Part shown: positions 56,755 through 64,000 of the stretch, piece by piece
Layout of the letters: the number at the start of each line of letters is the position of its first letter
Position numbering within the stretch: position 1 is the first letter of the stretch
Assembly: GCF_004116265.1 (NCBI RefSeq)
Contig: NZ_QOUX01000039.1
Span: 164,725-228,724 of the forward strand
Source: Anaerobacillus alkaliphilus
Lineage (GTDB): Bacteria > Bacillota > Bacilli > Bacillales > Anaerobacillaceae
Direction of reading: 5' to 3'
Length of the DNA stretch: 64,000 nt
Notes under the pieces: generated by a model
Told to the model about the DNA's origin: nothing
Database searches by the model: none
Seen by the model: the letters and a program-made list of their open reading frames with translations, nothing else
Program-made: the position numbers and the translations under genes

Positions 56755-57753
56755 ATGAATGTTATTGAAGTTCAACAGTTACGGAAAGAATTCAAGTCGT
56801 ATTCAAGTCGTTCGGGGTTGTCGGGGGCGTTTCGAGATTTGTTTACGAGAAATTATAAGGTCTTGGCAGCGGTCGATAATATCACCTTAACCGTAAAACA
56901 AGGAGAAATGGTTGGGTACATTGGTGAAAACGGTGCAGGTAAGTCTACAACAATTAAAATGCTAACGGGAATTTTAACTCCAACCTCAGGGACGATTAGG
57001 GTTAATGGCATGGACCCTCATAAACAGCGTGAAGAATTTGTGCAAACAATTGGTGTTGTATTTGGTCAACGCTCCCAGCTTTGGTGGGATATAGCTGTCC
57101 AAGAGTCGTTTCGTCTATTAAAGAAGGTTTACCGTGTTTCAGATGAAGACTATGAAAACCATATGGGTCATGTTATTGAAACGTTAGAAATCGGCCCTTT
57201 ATTAGATAAGCCGGTAAGGAAGCTTTCGTTGGGACAACGAATGCGTTGTGAGCTTGCAGCAGCTCTCATTCACAATCCACCACTGTTGTTTTTAGATGAA
57301 CCTACTATTGGGTTAGATGTATTAGTGAAATTAAAAATTCGTAAGTTCTTAAAAGAAATTAATGAAAATTATAAAACAACGATTATTCTTACAACTCATG
57401 ACATTACAGACATTGAAGCTCTTTGTGAAAGAGTCGTCTTATTAGATGAAGGGAAAATTGTGTATGATGGTAGACTTGATAAACTACAGGCTAGTGCGGT
57501 CGAAGGGAAACAGGTCGAATTTGAGTTTTTATTAGAAGTGAGTGGCGATGATCTTCCGGGAAATGCAAAAGTTCATTGGGAGCAAAAGGATGCGACTACA
57601 TGGAAAGCTAATGTTGATGGTGATGAACGAGTCATCTCTGAATTAATTAGTGTTGTGGTTCAGAAAAATCCAATAAAAAATGTTCGGATTAATGAAATTT
57701 CGACCGAAGAGATTATTAGGAAAATTTACGAAGAAGGAATGGCAACTTCATGA
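56755..57753 (+). CDS. ABC-2 type exporter ATPase subunit
   Basis: The 332-residue ATPase has Walker A GENGAGKSTTIKML, Q-loop GVVFGQRSQLWWD, signature KLSLGQRMRCELAAALIH and Walker B PLLFLDEPTIGLD. The WWD after the Q-loop and the ~90-residue C-terminal extension are typical of the subgroup paired with DUF990-type permeases. It overlaps the first permease by four bases. Confidence 0.92.
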   Translation: MNVIEVQQLRKEFKSYSSRSGLSGAFRDLFTRNYKVLAAVDNITLTVKQGEMVGYIGENGAGKSTTIKMLTGILTPTSGTIRVNGMDPHKQREEFVQTIGVVFGQRSQLWWDIAVQESFRLLKKVYRVSDEDYENHMGHVIETLEIGPLLDKPVRKLSLGQRMRCELAAALIHNPPLLFLDEPTIGLDVLVKLKIRKFLKEINENYKTTIILTTHDITDIEALCERVVLLDEGKIVYDGRLDKLQASAVEGKQVEFEFLLEVSGDDLPGNAKVHWEQKDATTWKANVDGDERVISELISVVVQKNPIKNVRINEISTEEIIRKIYEEGMATS

Positions 57754-58541
57754 GTAAGTACATGGAAATGATTCGGGTCCGCTTCCTAATGATGCTGGCT
57801 TATCGTACAAACTATTATAGTGGAATTTTAATTTATAGTATTAACATTGGTGCTTATTATTTTCTTTGGACAGCAATTTATGGTGGAAAAGAAGAAATTC
57901 AAGGATTGTCGGTAATACAAATGACAACCTATGTAGCTGTAGCCTGGATGGCTCGTGCATTTTATTTTAATAATATTGACCGTGAAATTGCCAATGAAAT
58001 AAAAGATGGTAAAGTAGCGATTGAAATGATTCGACCGTATAATTACCTCGGAATGAAAACGATGCAAGGTCTCGGGGAAGGGCTGTTTCGCTTATTGTTC
58101 TTCTCAGTTCCAGGAATGTTTATTGTGGCATTGCTTTTTCCGATCAGTTTCTCGGCCAATTTCTCTACATGGATGATGTTTTTCGTTTCGTTAATCTTTA
58201 GTTTTATTGTTAATACCCAGATAAATTTGCTCACAGGAATTATGACATTCTTCCTATTTAATAATTCTGGCTTAATTAGAGCCAAAAGAGTGGTTATTGA
58301 TTTGTTTTCAGGTCTATTGTTACCAATCTCTTTTTATCCGCTCTGGGCACAGTCAGTAATGATGTATTTACCCTTTCAAGCAATTAGTTATATTCCTAGT
58401 ATGATTTTTACAGAGGGCTTTGTTGGTAATGAAATCTATACGGCTGTTATGTTGCAAGCATTTTGGGCACTTATTCTCATCGTGCCAATCCAATTATTGT
58501 GGATCGTTGCAAGAAAACAACTGATTGTGCAGGGAGGCTAA
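57750..58541 (+). CDS. ABC-2 family permease, first subunit
   Basis: The 263-residue protein has six hydrophobic segments and a cytoplasmic motif DREIANEIKDGKVAIEMIRPYNYLG characteristic of the family (coupling helix after TM2). Coupled to the ATPase by the ATGA overlap. The exported substrate is unknown. Confidence 0.88.
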   Translation: MSKYMEMIRVRFLMMLAYRTNYYSGILIYSINIGAYYFLWTAIYGGKEEIQGLSVIQMTTYVAVAWMARAFYFNNIDREIANEIKDGKVAIEMIRPYNYLGMKTMQGLGEGLFRLLFFSVPGMFIVALLFPISFSANFSTWMMFFVSLIFSFIVNTQINLLTGIMTFFLFNNSGLIRAKRVVIDLFSGLLLPISFYPLWAQSVMMYLPFQAISYIPSMIFTEGFVGNEIYTAVMLQAFWALILIVPIQLLWIVARKQLIVQGG

Positions 58542-58545
58542 TGTT

Positions 58546-59331
58546 ATGTTTTATATCGATATATTCTTTCAATATGCCTCGCAATATTTAAAGACAAGAC
58601 TCACATATCGGGTTGACACAGTAGTTGAAATCTTTTCAGATTTGTTGTTTCAAGCGGTAAACTTGATTTTTATTTTAGTTGTATTTGGACATACGGCTTT
58701 TTTAAGTGGCTGGAGTCGAGATGAAATAATTTTCATTTATGGGTTCTTCTTAGTACCATATGCGTTATTTTCGGCCTTTTTTAATATATGGGATTTTAAC
58801 GATCGTTATATTGTAAAAGGGGAAATGGACCGAGTGCTCACTCGACCGATCCATAGCCTTTTTCAAATCATCATGGAGCGCATGGAATTGGAATCGCTTT
58901 TCGGTGTTATTACAGGTCTAGCGATTATGTATTACGCAGGTATGAATTTAGGACTTACACCTGCATGGTATGATCTGTTTATCTTTATTGCTATGGTTAT
59001 TGGTGGAGCTTTCATATATGCTGGTATTTTTATTTCGTTGGCGAGTATTGGCTTTTGGTCAGACAGTCGTACGGACATTATGCCGATGATGTACAATATC
59101 GGTAACTATGGAAGGTATCCAGTGGATATTTATCATCGGGTAATTCGTTATATTTTAACATGGATATTACCTTTCGCATTTGTGGGGGTCTATCCTGCAG
59201 CCTACTTTTTAAATAGAGAAGAGTGGTATCATTACGCATTTTTAACGCCTGTTATGGGTTTAATATTTTTAAGTATTGCTGTGTTCCTATGGAACGCTGG
59301 GGTAAAAAAGTATCGTGGAGCAGGGAACTAA
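58546..59331 (+). CDS. ABC-2 family permease, second subunit (DUF990-like)
   Basis: The 261-residue protein has six segments with FNDRYIVKGEMDRVLTRPIHSLF as the matching coupling motif and GNYGRYPVDIYHRVIRYILTW near TM5, as in DUF990. Start ATG 58546 follows AGGGAGGC. With the preceding two genes it forms a heterodimeric exporter. Confidence 0.88.
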   Translation: MFYIDIFFQYASQYLKTRLTYRVDTVVEIFSDLLFQAVNLIFILVVFGHTAFLSGWSRDEIIFIYGFFLVPYALFSAFFNIWDFNDRYIVKGEMDRVLTRPIHSLFQIIMERMELESLFGVITGLAIMYYAGMNLGLTPAWYDLFIFIAMVIGGAFIYAGIFISLASIGFWSDSRTDIMPMMYNIGNYGRYPVDIYHRVIRYILTWILPFAFVGVYPAAYFLNREEWYHYAFLTPVMGLIFLSIAVFLWNAGVKKYRGAGN

Positions 59332-59350
59332 CTACTTTGCCTGTCCTATT

Positions 59351-59391
59351 TTTAACCACCTCTTCATACAATTTGGAGAGGTGGTTTTAAT
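59351..59391 (+). terminator. Terminator of the ABC exporter operon, overlapping the K+ channel ribosome-binding site
   Basis: AACCACCTCT (59354-59363) pairs perfectly with AGAGGTGGTT (59377-59386), then TTAATT. The 3' arm contains GGAGAGG, the start site of the channel gene at 59393. Confidence 0.7.
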
Positions 59392-59392
59392 T

Positions 59393-59824
59393 ATGGAGAA
59401 TTTCATTCTATCTTTGGTTATCCTCGTAGCGATTGCTGGAATCATGATGAGTGTCTTGTTATTACTGAAAAATAAGCCAATTCTTCGAGGGAAGCAAATA
59501 TCAATTCGTAATTTCTTTGTATTATTAATTGTTTATATGACGGTTGCAATGGGATTTGGCTGTATTTATATATCCTTACAGTTAATGGGAATTTCTGTAT
59601 TGACTGAAGGAAATTATGAGGTTGGTGGATCATTTTTTCATTTACTGGAGGACGCAATGTATTTTAGTGTGGTCACAATTCTTTCGGTCGGTTATGGAGA
59701 TATAACACCTTTAGGAATTGGTAGATGGGTGGCGATGCTTGAAGCGTTTTTTGGCTATTTGCTGCCGACAGCATTTGTTGTTTCAACTGTTATTCAATTA
59801 AAAGATAGAGTCAAAGCTAACTAG
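59393..59824 (+). CDS. Two-TM potassium channel-like protein
   Basis: The 143-residue protein has an extra N-terminal helix, then helix-pore-helix with the K+ selectivity filter TILSVGYGDITP (about residue 101). There is no RCK or cyclic-nucleotide domain, so it is a minimal Ion_trans_2 channel. Start ATG 59393. Possible role in K+ and pH homeostasis. Confidence 0.88.
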   Translation: MENFILSLVILVAIAGIMMSVLLLLKNKPILRGKQISIRNFFVLLIVYMTVAMGFGCIYISLQLMGISVLTEGNYEVGGSFFHLLEDAMYFSVVTILSVGYGDITPLGIGRWVAMLEAFFGYLLPTAFVVSTVIQLKDRVKAN

Positions 59825-59861
59825 TTGTATAAATGGATAAGATTGGTTACCCTTAGAGGGA

Positions 59862-59946
59862 GAATTGTGAATTATGAATTATGAATTATGAATTGAGAAA
59901 GAACTGCTAGGAATGCTTCGAAGATTTCGTGAAAACATTCATAATT
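59862..59946. repeat. AT-rich GAATTAT repeat element, related to the one at 131-290
   Basis: An array of GAATTAT(G) units at 59862-59894 is followed by a core GAGAAAGAACTGCTAGGAAT and ATGCTTCGAAG that aligns with 169-200, then an inverted ATTCATAATT. Perhaps a truncated copy of the same element. Confidence 0.4.
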
Positions 59947-59972
59947 TACTATTTAAATGGAGGGGTAATTAA

Positions 59973-60443
59973 ATGACATTGGAAATTGGCCAGTTGGCAC
60001 CTGAGTTTTCGTGTGATGCTAGTAATGGTGAGAAGGTGAAATTATCAGATTTTCGAGGTAAGAATGTGGTTCTATATTTTTATCCGAAAGATATGACACC
60101 AGGATGTACGACGCAAGCGTGTGATTTTCGAGACTACCATCAAAATTTCGAGGAGGTGAATGCGGTAATCCTTGGAGTTAGTCCTGATCCCTTAGATCGT
60201 CATGACAAGTTCATTGAAAAGCACGGCTTACCATTTCTATTACTAGCTGACGTGGATCACCAGCTAGCCGAAGCTTATGATGTTTGGAAATTAAAGAAGA
60301 ATTTTGGGAAAGAGTACATGGGAATTGAACGCTCTACCTTTATTATTGATGGTGAAGGAAAAATTGTAAAGGAATGGCGGAAAGTGAAAGTGAAAGATCA
60401 CGTGACAGAAGCCTTGCAGTTTATTAAAGATAATCTTCAGTAA
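59973..60443 (+). CDS. bcp: Thioredoxin-dependent thiol peroxidase (Bcp/PrxQ)
   Basis: The 156-residue peroxiredoxin has peroxidatic Cys 45 and resolving Cys 50 in MTPGCTTQACDFRD, exactly the PrxQ spacing. It detoxifies peroxides with thioredoxin. GGAGGGG start site. Same position as ygaF in B. subtilis, two genes before perR. Confidence 0.96.
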   Translation: MTLEIGQLAPEFSCDASNGEKVKLSDFRGKNVVLYFYPKDMTPGCTTQACDFRDYHQNFEEVNAVILGVSPDPLDRHDKFIEKHGLPFLLLADVDHQLAEAYDVWKLKKNFGKEYMGIERSTFIIDGEGKIVKEWRKVKVKDHVTEALQFIKDNLQ

Positions 60444-60537
60444 AATTTAATAAAAACATGACGTTTGTCTATACAGCAATTTTTCTTTGGAATAAAGATA
60501 CATTACGTAAATGTTTTTCCCTACTCAAACAATCTTT

Positions 60538-60569
60538 GCGAGAATATACGTTATTCTCGCTCTTTTTTT
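60538..60569 (+). terminator. Rho-independent terminator between bcp and the dehydrogenase gene
   Basis: GCGAGAATA/TATTCTCGC stem with a 5-base loop, then a T-rich run (TCTTTTTTT). Confidence 0.93.
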
Positions 60570-60592
60570 ATGATTTTATGGAGGTAGTTATA

Positions 60593-61543
60593 ATGAAGGT
60601 AGTTTCTACTGCAAAACTAAAAACAGAGATTAAAGAAAGGTTGATTACTACATTTGAGCATATAAAGTTTTGTTTTTTTAAAAACATAAACGATGCGATC
60701 GATGATTTGGTAGATAGTGATATCCTAATAACCTACGGTGAGGATCTTACTGGAGAGATAATAGAAAAAATGAAGAACTTACAATGGATCATGGTTATTT
60801 CGGCAGGGGTGGACAGGTTGCCTTTTGAAGCAATCAAGGAGAAAAAAATTCTAGTGACTAATGCAAGAGGCATTCATAAAATACCAATGGCTGAATATAC
60901 GATGGCGATGATTCTCCAGGTCGTGAAGCAAACAAGACGGTTATTAGAAAGTGAACAGAAACGGAATTGGGATCGTAGAATACAGATGACTGAATTACAT
61001 GGAAAAACGTTAGGGATTTTAGGGGCGGGGGCTATTGGAAAGGAAATAGCAACTTTTGCAAAAGTTTTTCAGATGAAAACGGTGGGTCTTAATAGTAGTG
61101 GTAAGCCCGTGGAAAGCTTCGATCAGATGGTAACGATGAAGAACATTGATGAGCTTCTTTCCAAGAGTGATTTTGTTGTCTCGGTATTACCTAGTACGCC
61201 TCGAACAGATGGACTAATTGATAAGGGGTTCTTTGATAGAATGTTACCCCACGCTGTATTTATGAACATTGGTCGAGGAAAAACAGTTGTTGAAAAAGAT
61301 TTGCTTGAAGCGTTACGTGAACAAAAAATTGCTCATGCGGTATTGGATGTATTTGAGCGCGAACCACTACCTAGTGATCATCCTTTTTGGAAAATGGATA
61401 ATGTGACGGTCACCCCGCATATCTCAGGTATATCGCCACAATATCAGTTTAGGGCAATTGAGATATTTGAGAAAAACCTCCAAGCTTATCTAAAAGGAAG
61501 TGAAGATTTTTGTAATGTAATTGATGTAACTAAGGGATACTAG
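60593..61543 (+). CDS. D-2-hydroxyacid dehydrogenase family protein
   Basis: The 316-residue enzyme has the NAD loop LGILGAGAIGKEIA, catalytic Arg in VNIGRG-type FMNIGRGKTV region, Glu in DVFEREPLP and His in TVTPHISG. It reduces a 2-oxoacid with NAD(P)H; substrate unknown. ATG 60593 follows TGGAGGTAG and lies just after the terminator; an upstream in-frame ATG at 60458 would read through that terminator. Insertion relative to B. subtilis. Confidence 0.88.
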   Translation: MKVVSTAKLKTEIKERLITTFEHIKFCFFKNINDAIDDLVDSDILITYGEDLTGEIIEKMKNLQWIMVISAGVDRLPFEAIKEKKILVTNARGIHKIPMAEYTMAMILQVVKQTRRLLESEQKRNWDRRIQMTELHGKTLGILGAGAIGKEIATFAKVFQMKTVGLNSSGKPVESFDQMVTMKNIDELLSKSDFVVSVLPSTPRTDGLIDKGFFDRMLPHAVFMNIGRGKTVVEKDLLEALREQKIAHAVLDVFEREPLPSDHPFWKMDNVTVTPHISGISPQYQFRAIEIFEKNLQAYLKGSEDFCNVIDVTKGY

Positions 61544-61615
61544 AATTGAATGAAACCTTGGTATAATAGTTTTTCATCATGTGTTTGTTGTTTACGTTGA
61601 CAGATTTTGTAGGTG

Positions 61616-61649
61616 TATAATATACTAATTATAAATATTACAATGTAAG
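61616..61649 (+). promoter_or_regulatory. perR promoter and candidate PerR operator
   Basis: TATAAT at 61616-61621 is followed by TTATAAATATTACAA (61629-61643), 13 of 15 matches to the B. subtilis PerR box. It overlaps ATTACAATGTAA (61637-61648), identical to the katA promoter sequence. Autoregulation by PerR is known in B. subtilis. Confidence 0.65.
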
Positions 61650-61678
61650 AATTCATATTTAAGGAGAGGTGTTGTTAT

Positions 61679-62113
61679 ATGGCACATCGTCTACAAGAAG
61701 CACTTGACTCTTTAAAAAGTACGAAAGTTCGTATGACACCTCAACGTCATGCCATATTAGAGTATTTGTATAATGCACATACTCACCCTACAGCGGATGA
61801 AATATATAAAGCTTTAGAAGGTAAGTTTCCTAATATGAGTGTAGCTACTGTTTACAATAACTTACGTGTTTTTAAAGATGTTGGCCTAGTAAAAGAATTA
61901 ACATATGGTGACTCTTCAAGTAGGTTTGACTGCATTACGTCTGATCATTATCATGTGATTTGTGAGAACTGTGGAAAAATCGTAGACTTTCACTATCCAG
62001 GCTTAGATGAAGTAGAAACATTGGCAGAACATGTTACCGGTTTTAAAGTTAAAAGCCACCGTATGGAGATTTATGGTGTCTGTCCAGAATGCCAAAGAAA
62101 AGAACAACATTAA
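61679..62113 (+). CDS. perR: Peroxide-responsive repressor PerR
   Basis: The 144-residue Fur-family repressor has a winged helix with [13 protein letters not shown] and [13 protein letters not shown]. Regulatory metal ligands His36, Asp84, His90, His92, Asp103 and zinc Cys95, Cys98, Cys135, Cys138 match B. subtilis PerR shifted by one. With Fe2+ it is oxidised at its His ligands by H2O2 and releases DNA. Probable targets here are perR and katA. Confidence 0.97.
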   Translation: MAHRLQEALDSLKSTKVRMTPQRHAILEYLYNAHTHPTADEIYKALEGKFPNMSVATVYNNLRVFKDVGLVKELTYGDSSSRFDCITSDHYHVICENCGKIVDFHYPGLDEVETLAEHVTGFKVKSHRMEIYGVCPECQRKEQH

Positions 62114-62114
62114 A

Positions 62115-62150
62115 AAAGAAGCGCCTTTAATATAGAAGGCACTTCTTTTT
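62115..62150. terminator. Terminator between perR and ygzB
   Basis: AAGAAGCGCCTT/AAGGCACTTCTT near-perfect stem with T and A tracts, usable by both convergent genes. Confidence 0.9.
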
Positions 62151-62163
62151 CTTTTCTTTTTAA

Positions 62164-62511
62164 TTACTGTTTTCGATTATATTTTAGATCAAAATCTTTA
62201 CCTTCAAGTTCTTTATCTAGAGTTAGTGGTTCGTTACAGTACATACAAGCATCAACTCTCCCTAACATCTTCGTTGGCTTCCCACAACTTGGGCAAATGA
62301 CTTGGACAGTTTTTGTTGAAATCATCCCAACCCAAAAATAAACAATTGTACTTAAGATAATACAAAGAAAGCCAAGAACCATAAACAAGGTCATTAAAAA
62401 TGGTGAGGCTTGAAAGAATATACCACCATACATAATAATAATTCCGATAAAAACAAGTGCTAGTGCGATCGTACGGAACTTATTGATTTTGCTACTATAT
62501 TTAAATGCCAA
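62164..62511 (-). CDS. ygzB: YgzB (UPF0295 membrane protein)
   Basis: The 115-residue protein has two transmembrane segments (~12-32 and 41-63), then a cytoplasmic zinc ribbon [25 protein letters not shown] (CxxC...CxxC). The TTG start after GGAGGTCAGTACA gives [11 protein letters not shown]. Located between perR and ygxA as in B. subtilis. Function unknown. Confidence 0.92.
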   Translation of the reverse strand: MAFKYSSKINKFRTIALALVFIGIIIMYGGIFFQASPFLMTLFMVLGFLCIILSTIVYFWVGMISTKTVQVICPSCGKPTKMLGRVDACMYCNEPLTLDKELEGKDFDLKYNRKQ

Positions 62512-62719
62512 TGTACTGACCTCCGTAGTAAGTTTCTATAGTTATATACAATTATAAAGTATAGCATAAAGATTTAAATTACAATAACTAATAACGTTGA
62601 TATTTTTCTATAGTAAAAAGCTCATAATTTTACATGAAGTAAATCTCGTGCTCTTGAAGGTATAAGGAAACGATTGTCGAACATGTATTTGTAGAATGGT
62701 TCGATTAGGAGGAAAATAC

Positions 62720-63565
62720 TTGGAGCATTTATTAGAAGTCACAATACGCCAAACGATAAATGACGATAATACGGTAGGTTTGCTATATGTTGATAAAGAA
62801 ACAAGTGATGATACTGAATTGGATGCTGTTTTAATTAGAATTGTAAAGACACCAGAGCATGATACTCTTTTGCATTACAACAATGCAACAAAATCTGTTG
62901 AATATAGAATCGTTGAATTGGAGCGTATCTCACGTATCTTGGTCAATGGACAGGACCGCCGTTTAGTTGAGTGGTTGATTAATGGGAAAATTGTTTCTGA
63001 GAAAGAAGAATCTATCTCTACTCTTAGAAAAGAAATCCTTGATAAAAATAAAAGATATAAGATAGCAGTTGAGTTTTCTCGGTTAGTTCGAAAATATACA
63101 GAAGCGAAACGTCTGTTTGACAAAGGTCATTTTTTAGATGCTTTTAATTCAATCTTGTACTCTTTGCACCATTTAGCCAGAATTTCTGTAATTGAACATG
63201 GGATTTACCCAGAAGTAACAGTTTGGCAACAAGTAAAAAAGTTAGAGCCGGAGATATATAAACTTTATGATGAAATGGTCACAGGAGAAGAAAGTATTGA
63301 GAAAAGAATTGATCTCTTATTAATTGCGCTCCATTTCGCTATTACTTCCAAAACAAAAACTGGATCGAGCCATCTAATTGAAGTTATGAAGGAAAGTGAT
63401 CGCCCTTGGAGTATAGAAGCTTTGTCTGGTCATCATTCTTTGAAGGAGTATGGTGATGACCTTGTTGTATTGCTTGAATACTTAGTTCAAAAAGGGATCA
63501 TTGACTTTGTAAAGTATGAAACAGAGCTAGAGGGTGTGTACTTTCGACATTATTATATAAAGTAA
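62720..63565 (+). CDS. ygxA: YgxA nucleotidyltransferase-like protein
   Basis: The 281-residue protein begins MEHLLEVTIRQ at TTG 62720, ideally spaced from TTAGGAGG; an upstream in-frame ATG at 62696 has no ribosome-binding site. It has an NTF-like N-terminal domain, a HEPN-like helical region (DAFNSILYSLHHLARISVIEHG) and a C-terminal winged helix-like part (VVLLEYLVQKGIIDF). Always near rrn in bacilli. Function unknown. Confidence 0.9.
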   Translation: MEHLLEVTIRQTINDDNTVGLLYVDKETSDDTELDAVLIRIVKTPEHDTLLHYNNATKSVEYRIVELERISRILVNGQDRRLVEWLINGKIVSEKEESISTLRKEILDKNKRYKIAVEFSRLVRKYTEAKRLFDKGHFLDAFNSILYSLHHLARISVIEHGIYPEVTVWQQVKKLEPEIYKLYDEMVTGEESIEKRIDLLLIALHFAITSKTKTGSSHLIEVMKESDRPWSIEALSGHHSLKEYGDDLVVLLEYLVQKGIIDFVKYETELEGVYFRHYYIK

Positions 63566-63578
63566 AACAAAAATGTGG

Positions 63579-63606
63579 TTGACTTTATTGTTTGAGGTGA
63601 TATAAT
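63579..63606 (+). promoter_or_regulatory. rrn promoter P1
   Basis: TTGACT (63579-63584), 16-base spacer, TATAAT (63601-63606). Confidence 0.8.
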
Positions 63607-63663
63607 AAATTTTGTCGCTAAAAACGATATGAGCTTTGCCGTCAAATACCTTTTAAAAAGGTA

Positions 63664-63692
63664 TTGACTCGAATCAGAAGAAATGTTATAGT
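63664..63692 (+). promoter_or_regulatory. rrn promoter P2
   Basis: TTGACT (63664-63669), 17-base spacer, TATAGT (63687-63692). Confidence 0.75.
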
Positions 63693-63739
63693 AATAAAGT
63701 CGCTGATTTGAGAAGCGCTCAACAAACTTTCTTAAGTTG

Positions 63740-63768
63740 TTGACACGGTAATGTTATCGTGGTATAAT
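63740..63768 (+). promoter_or_regulatory. rrn promoter P3
   Basis: Consensus TTGACA (63740-63745), 17-base spacer, TATAAT (63763-63768), closest to the rRNA gene. Confidence 0.9.
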
Positions 63769-63806
63769 AAAATTCCTGTCGTCGAAAAACGGCAAGTGAA
63801 AAAAAT

Positions 63807-63821
63807 CGTTCTTTGAAAACT
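63807..63821 (+). promoter_or_regulatory. boxA-like antitermination element in the rrn leader
   Basis: CGTTCTTTGAAAACT matches the leader motif that precedes 16S rRNA in Bacillus; the Nus factor complex binds such boxA RNA. Confidence 0.7.
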
Positions 63822-63898
63822 GAACACACAGCCAAGCGAATTAAAGAGATAGTAAATATCTCGTCAATGAATTATTATTTTTGAGCTATATCAAACAC

Positions 63899-64000
63899 TT
63901 TTATGGAGAGTTTGATCCTGGCTCAGGACGAACGCTGGCGGCGTGCCTAATACATGCAAGTCGAGCGGAGAATGAAAAGCTTGCTTTTCAATCTTAGCGG
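63899..64000 (+). rRNA. 16S ribosomal RNA, 5' end (truncated by the window edge)
   Basis: GAGAGTTTGATCCTGGCTCA (universal 27F primer site) begins at 63907, followed by the GACGAACGCTGGCGGCGTGC and TACATGCAAGTCGAGCG sequences of Bacillota. The first ~100 bases are present and include the start of variable region V1. Too short for a species call. Confidence 0.98.

Noticed and set aside
60458..60592. N-terminal extension of the hydroxyacid dehydrogenase
   Set aside because: It would span a strong terminator hairpin; ATG 60593 has a good start site.

Overview
The window comes from a low-GC, endospore-forming member of the Bacillaceae. Several things point there. Three small acid-soluble spore protein or spore-associated genes are present (sspK, a gamma-type SASP, a YfhD-like protein). 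Shine-Dalgarno sites are strong, and TTG and GTG starts are common. The gene order from about 25 kb to the right edge is largely that of the Bacillus subtilis yfhE/D-yfhF-recX-yfhH-yfhJ-sspK-yfhP-mutY-fabL-sspE-ygaB-ygaC-ygaD-ygaE-gsaB-bcp-perR-ygzB-ygxA-rrn region. An ectABC operon suggests a salt-tolerant, possibly alkaliphilic, lineage. The species cannot be named from the window.

Left third (1-25 kb), mostly accessory. It opens with the end of a probable alanine:cation symporter, then a cell-envelope stress operon (liaI, liaH, liaF, liaS, liaR, no liaG). Next are a His-rich metal-binding lipoprotein with a tiny zinc-ribbon partner, a sugar ABC importer with its YesM/YesN-type two-component system, and a secreted TIM-barrel protein behind a cyclic-di-GMP-I riboswitch. 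These are followed by a DUF4397 protein, a WG-repeat protein, an FMN reductase, a catalase, a bacterial NO synthase paired with a coiled-coil DUF2325-like protein, and ectABC.

Middle and right (25-64 kb): the conserved yfh-yga backbone, interrupted by lineage-specific inserts. The inserts are an amidohydrolase, a lactate permease, a gamma-glutamyltransferase with two half-size chromate transporters, a decayed clpE fragment, a quinone reductase, an orphan glutamate synthase large subunit, an LCP protein, a three-gene ABC exporter, a K+ channel and a 2-hydroxyacid dehydrogenase. The window ends in an rrn operon: three tandem promoters, a boxA-like leader and the first ~100 bases of 16S rRNA.

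Non-coding content is rich. Three copies of a 159-192 bp MITE share ~21-bp terminal inverted repeats, and each has a perfect 8-bp target duplication. There is a tRNA-like RNA leader upstream of an acetyltransferase, with an apparent alternative fold and a sequestered ribosome-binding site; this is the most unusual item. A 50-bp repeat cluster is arranged two direct plus two inverted, and there is a 21-bp tandem array. Structured spacers or anti-Shine-Dalgarno elements sit in front of the glutamate synthase, K+ channel and sspE genes. A 12-bp sequence is shared by the katA and perR promoters, consistent with a common PerR operator. All calls rest on reading the sequence; no database search was run.
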